DNA of 7,913 nt from Clostridia bacterium (GTDB lineage Bacteria; Bacillota; Clostridia; Oscillospirales; RGIG577), in NCBI GenBank assembly GCA_017419325.1, contig JAFOLN010000184.1, positions 1-7,913 on the forward strand. Reading direction: 5' to 3'. A program made the position numbers and the translations under genes. Under the pieces are notes generated by a model, which did not search any database, was not told where the DNA came from, and saw only the letters and a list, made by a program, of their open reading frames with translations. Positions 6,242-7,913 of this stretch are shown in pieces. Positions within the stretch are counted from its first letter, which is position 1. Every line of letters starts with the position of its first letter.

Positions 6242-6655
6242 TTATCTTATGCTCTTTTTCGGGTTTACGATGTCGCGCCAGTCGAGGTCGCCGCGTCCGA
6301 GACCCTGTACGAGCACCTCCGCGGTGGCCACATTCGTCGCTATGGGTATATTGTGAACGTCGCAGAGGCGGATTATCGACGTCGCGTCCGGCTCATGGGC
6401 TCTGGGCGTCAGCGGGTCGCAGAAAAACAGCACAAGGTCGATCTCATTATATGCGATACGCGAGCTTATCTGCTGTGCGCCGCCCTGAGCGCCGCTTAAG
6501 AACTTCACGATATCAAGTCCCGTGGCTTCGTGGACGAGCTTGCCCGTGGTGCCCGTGGCGCAAAGCGAATGCTTCGCGAGTATGGGCTTATAGGCAATGC
6601 AGAAGCGCACCATAAGCTCTTTTTTCTTATCATGTGACAACAGCGCAATATTCAA
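6242..6655 (-). CDS. mgsA: Methylglyoxal synthase homologue lacking the catalytic aspartate
   Basis: MgsA normally converts dihydroxyacetone phosphate to methylglyoxal and phosphate, an overflow branch of glycolysis. The 137-residue product matches the family along its length: an N-terminus with SHDKKK, the phosphate-binding ATGTTG (residues 33-38), SG at 54-55, AHEPD (86-90, with His87 and Asp90 corresponding to E. coli His98 and Asp101) and IPIATNVATAE. However, the GGDQQ motif holding the catalytic Asp71 of E. coli reads GGAQQ here (Ala60, codon GCA at 6476-6478), and the next family-conserved glycine is serine. The fold is therefore assigned confidently, but synthase activity is doubtful. 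The start is probably TTG at 6655, with AGGG 8 nt upstream, giving a protein beginning like Bacillus MKIALIAHDKKK; a GTG at 6664 would touch the SD. It lies 27 nt after minD. Confidence 0.88.
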   Translation of the reverse strand: MNIALLSHDKKKELMVRFCIAYKPILAKHSLCATGTTGKLVHEATGLDIVKFLSGAQGGAQQISSRIAYNEIDLVLFFCDPLTPRAHEPDATSIIRLCDVHNIPIATNVATAEVLVQGLGRGDLDWRDIVNPKKSIR

Positions 6656-6660
6656 TGAGA

Positions 6661-6670
6661 TCACCCTTTC
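6661..6670 (-). promoter_or_regulatory. Shine-Dalgarno site of mgsA, deciding a TTG start
   Basis: GAAAGGGTGA on the - strand puts AGGG 8 nt before the TTG at 6655. The GTG at 6662-6664 lies inside this motif and so is unlikely to be the initiation codon. The TTG suggests modest translation. Confidence 0.65.
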
Positions 6671-6682
6671 TTTTTTGTTGGT

Positions 6683-7444
6683 TTATCTTAATCGTCCGTT
6701 TCTGAATTTAAGTATCGGCACGCGCTCGCCCATTATGCGCCGCGCTATATTGTCAAACGCCCGTTCGGACACGAGGCTCGGGTCGTCCATTATGTCCATG
6801 CGCCTGTTCTGATACGCCGATATGTTCTCATCGTAGGGCGCTACGCCCAGAAGAGGCAGCGCCACCGCGTCGATGATGTCGTCAATGTTCTTTGAGTAGC
6901 CGCGGTTTATGTGGCGCGGACGCACCATGTTGACTAAAAGCCGCGCCCGCTCTATGCCCCTCTCGGTCACGACGTCGGCAATCTTTTCCGTGTCGCGCAG
7001 GGCATACGACTGGGGTATGGTCACAAGGATTGCCTCGTTTGCCGCCGCAACGGCGCAGTCGAAGGCATGTCCCAGGCTTGCGGGGCAGTCAAGCAGCACA
7101 TAGTCGTACTTCATCTCAAGCTCCCGCACAAAGGTGGCGAAGGCGGCGGGGGTAAAATCGGCCTTCCTCTCGTCCTGAGGCGCGCATATAAAGTGGAGCG
7201 TTTTATGCTTCGGATGGACTATCACCGCGTCCTCGGGGGCGCATATGCCGTTTATCGCGTCCGCAAGGTCAAAAACGGCCGTCTCTCCCAGCCCCAGCGC
7301 AAGGTCGAGGTTTCTGAGCCCGAAATCGCAGTCCACCGCGAGCACGCGCTTTCCCGCGCGCGACAGCGCAACGCTCAGGCAGGCGCATACGGTGGTCTTC
7401 CCCGTACCGCCCTTTCCGGAAGCTATAGCTATAACGGCGCTCAT
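6683..7444 (-). CDS. minD: MinD/ParA-family septum-site ATPase without the usual C-terminal membrane helix
   Basis: This is a P-loop ATPase of the MinD/ParA group; MinD positions the division site by ATP-dependent dimerisation on the membrane and activation of MinC. Visible motifs are the deviant Walker A GKGGTGKTT (10-18, signature Lys11 and Lys16), the MinD hallmark DCDFGLRNLDL (38-48) and the Walker B region LLDCPAS (117-123). ALRDTEKI (148-155) corresponds to the E. coli SVRDSDRI region, and RIMGERVP (236-243) matches the end of the MinD core. At 253 residues it is shorter than E. coli MinD (270) because it stops with KFRNGRLR, where others continue into an amphipathic membrane-targeting helix. 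AAGGAGG lies 4 nt before the ATG at 7444. No minC or minE is adjacent; mgsA follows by 27 nt. It could instead be a MinD-like protein with another positioning role. Confidence 0.85.
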   Translation of the reverse strand: MSAVIAIASGKGGTGKTTVCACLSVALSRAGKRVLAVDCDFGLRNLDLALGLGETAVFDLADAINGICAPEDAVIVHPKHKTLHFICAPQDERKADFTPAAFATFVRELEMKYDYVLLDCPASLGHAFDCAVAAANEAILVTIPQSYALRDTEKIADVVTERGIERARLLVNMVRPRHINRGYSKNIDDIIDAVALPLLGVAPYDENISAYQNRRMDIMDDPSLVSERAFDNIARRIMGERVPILKFRNGRLR

Positions 7445-7492
7445 ATGTCCTCCTTCGTACTGTAAAGCATTGTAAACTGACTTTTCGTCTTT

Positions 7493-7506
7493 ATATGATA
7501 TCATAT
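7493..7506. promoter_or_regulatory. 14-bp perfect palindrome over the minD -10 box, possible operator
   Basis: ATATGATATCATAT reads identically on both strands and covers the whole -10 hexamer of the predicted minD promoter. A dimeric repressor bound here would block transcription. It is AT-only apart from two bases, so chance occurrence or a general melting-prone sequence is also possible. Confidence 0.3.
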
Positions 7507-7523
7507 TAAAAATAGTTATTCAA
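7495..7523 (-). promoter_or_regulatory. Probable sigma-A promoter of minD-mgsA
   Basis: On the - strand TTGAAT (7518-7523, four of six to TTGACA) is followed after exactly 17 bp by TATCAT (7495-7500, five of six to TATAAT) in an AT-rich stretch. Transcription would start near 7488, giving a leader of about 44 nt before the minD ATG. A 14-bp palindrome overlaps the -10 box. Confidence 0.6.
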
Positions 7524-7558
7524 TGCTTACGGCAGGTTTTTTTATATGCCCCTTTTTT

Positions 7559-7585
7559 CCCCCGCGCACGCGGGGGACATTTTTT
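7559..7585 (+). terminator. GC hairpin followed by a T-tract, possible terminator
   Basis: CCCCCGC (7559-7565) pairs with GCGGGGG (7570-7576) around a GCAC loop; ACA and six T residues follow (7580-7585), and six T residues also precede it (7553-7558). On the + strand it has terminator form, but no + strand gene leads into it, so it may instead be part of the adjacent repeat mosaic or stop antisense transcription away from minD. Confidence 0.4.
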
Positions 7586-7681
7586 CGCGGCAAAAATCTC
7601 TCCTGGCGCCATTTTTCGGCAAATGCACCGAAGAAGCTCTTTCTCGCGCCCGAAACTTCGCTTCCGGACTTTAAAAGCTGC

Positions 7682-7765
7682 TTCCAAAGCCTTCCCCTTT
7701 GGAACCACCCCAAAAATGCATTCCCCCCCTGGGGAAGGTGTCTGCGAAGCAGACGGATGAGGTGT
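7682..7765. repeat. Composite inverted-repeat element with nested hairpins
   Basis: TTCCAAAG (7682-7689) pairs with CTTTGGAA (7697-7704). Overlapping it, CCTTCCCC (7690-7697) pairs with GGGGAAGG (7731-7738), so two mutually exclusive folds exist. Immediately after comes a 6-bp hairpin GTCTGC-GAA-GCAGAC (7740-7754) and then GGATGAGGTGT. This arrangement resembles dispersed intergenic repeats I recall from Ruminococcaceae-type genomes; only one copy is visible, so membership of a repeat family is inference. Confidence 0.5.
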
Positions 7766-7802
7766 CACACCCTCCCCGCAAGCCGCAGGAAGCCCCCGGC
7801 TG

Positions 7803-7830
7803 TGTCATTCTGAGCGAAGCGAAGAATCTC
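7803..7830. repeat. Intergenic repeat of the CATTCTGAGCGAAGCGAAGAAT type
   Basis: The stretch reads TGTCATTCTGAGCGAAGC followed by GAAGAATCTC. ATTCT at one end is the inverted complement of AGAAT at the other, with a GCGAAGCGAAG core. Very similar strings are widespread as dispersed intergenic repeats in many bacterial genomes, especially Firmicutes; that statement is from memory and this window shows a single copy. Confidence 0.55.
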
Positions 7831-7869
7831 TTTCGCAAAGACTCAAAAATGGCTATTTGCAGTTTTATA

Positions 7870-7884
7870 AGCAGATTTTCTGCT
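7870..7884. other. Small perfect hairpin near the right edge
   Basis: AGCAGA (7870-7875) pairs with TCTGCT (7879-7884) around a TTT loop. It lies in otherwise unremarkable AT-rich sequence and a T-rich run (7894-7902) follows 9 nt later. Its role is unknown. Confidence 0.3.
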
Positions 7885-7913
7885 CAAACATACTTTCTTT
7901 TTTAGAACCACGG

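Larger units (their letters stand above)
7505..7913. other. Gene-free 409-base stretch upstream of minD
   Basis: I see no credible protein or RNA gene here. Open frames on both strands have no plausible SD, show low-complexity proline/arginine/phenylalanine-rich products and run through hairpins. The stretch holds the minD promoter upstream half, a GC hairpin with flanking T-tracts (7553-7585), and from about 7586 onward a succession of short inverted repeats and repeat-like sequence. The gene beyond the right edge is not visible. Confidence 0.75.

Noticed and set aside
7445..7504. N-terminal extension of minD to the ATG at 7504
   Set aside because: The extra 20 residues overlap the predicted -10 box, and an SD and ATG directly precede the normal MinD beginning at 7444.
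7523..7813. 96-codon + strand frame and overlapping - strand frames in the gene-free stretch
   Set aside because: No SD at a useful distance, low-complexity products, and they run through several hairpins and repeat-like segments; more likely translated repeat sequence.
1..7913. CRISPR array, tRNA or rRNA genes, insertion sequences, phage genes
   Set aside because: No regularly spaced repeats, no tRNA cloverleaf noticed, no transposase or integrase motifs in any frame read.

Overview
The window looks like a chromosomal stretch from an anaerobic Firmicute, most likely a Clostridia / Ruminococcaceae-type gut bacterium. The reasons are strong AGGAGG-type Shine-Dalgarno (SD) sites, a TTG start, adjacent hisS and aspS, a MinD-type ATPase next to a methylglyoxal synthase gene, a HisRS with the cysteine-rich insertion I associate with clostridial proteins, and a clostridial-looking ArsB/NhaD-type permease. 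The taxonomic call is inference from gene content and style, not from a marker search.

Layout. On the + strand, positions 1-732 hold the 3' end of a permease gene followed closely by a 163-residue protein I do not recognise. This unit ends at a strong intrinsic terminator (742-777), back to back with a second one serving the opposite strand (782-806). From 7504 down to 825 everything is on the - strand: a MinD/ParA-type ATPase (6683-7444), a methylglyoxal synthase homologue (6242-6655), a hairpin, hisS (4902-6167), aspS (3086-4867), thrS (1125-3068) and an 88-residue unknown protein (825-1091). Positions 7505-7913 have no credible gene. They hold the minD promoter and a mosaic of inverted repeats that resembles dispersed intergenic repeats.

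How the genes relate. hisS, aspS and thrS are spaced 34 and 17 nt apart and probably form one transcript supplying three class II aminoacyl-tRNA synthetases. No T-box leader is visible. minD and mgsA are 27 nt apart and probably share the promoter at 7495-7523. The hairpin at 6201-6226 may partly or fully separate them from the synthetase genes.

I did not find a new defence or mobile system. The most notable points are protein-level departures from the family pattern. The methylglyoxal synthase homologue has alanine where the family has its catalytic aspartate (E. coli Asp71). The MinD homologue ends before the usual C-terminal amphipathic membrane-targeting helix and has no minC or minE beside it. 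The threonyl-tRNA synthetase has an altered active-site signature (MTCPFQ in place of MNCPGH, and Glu in place of Asp383).
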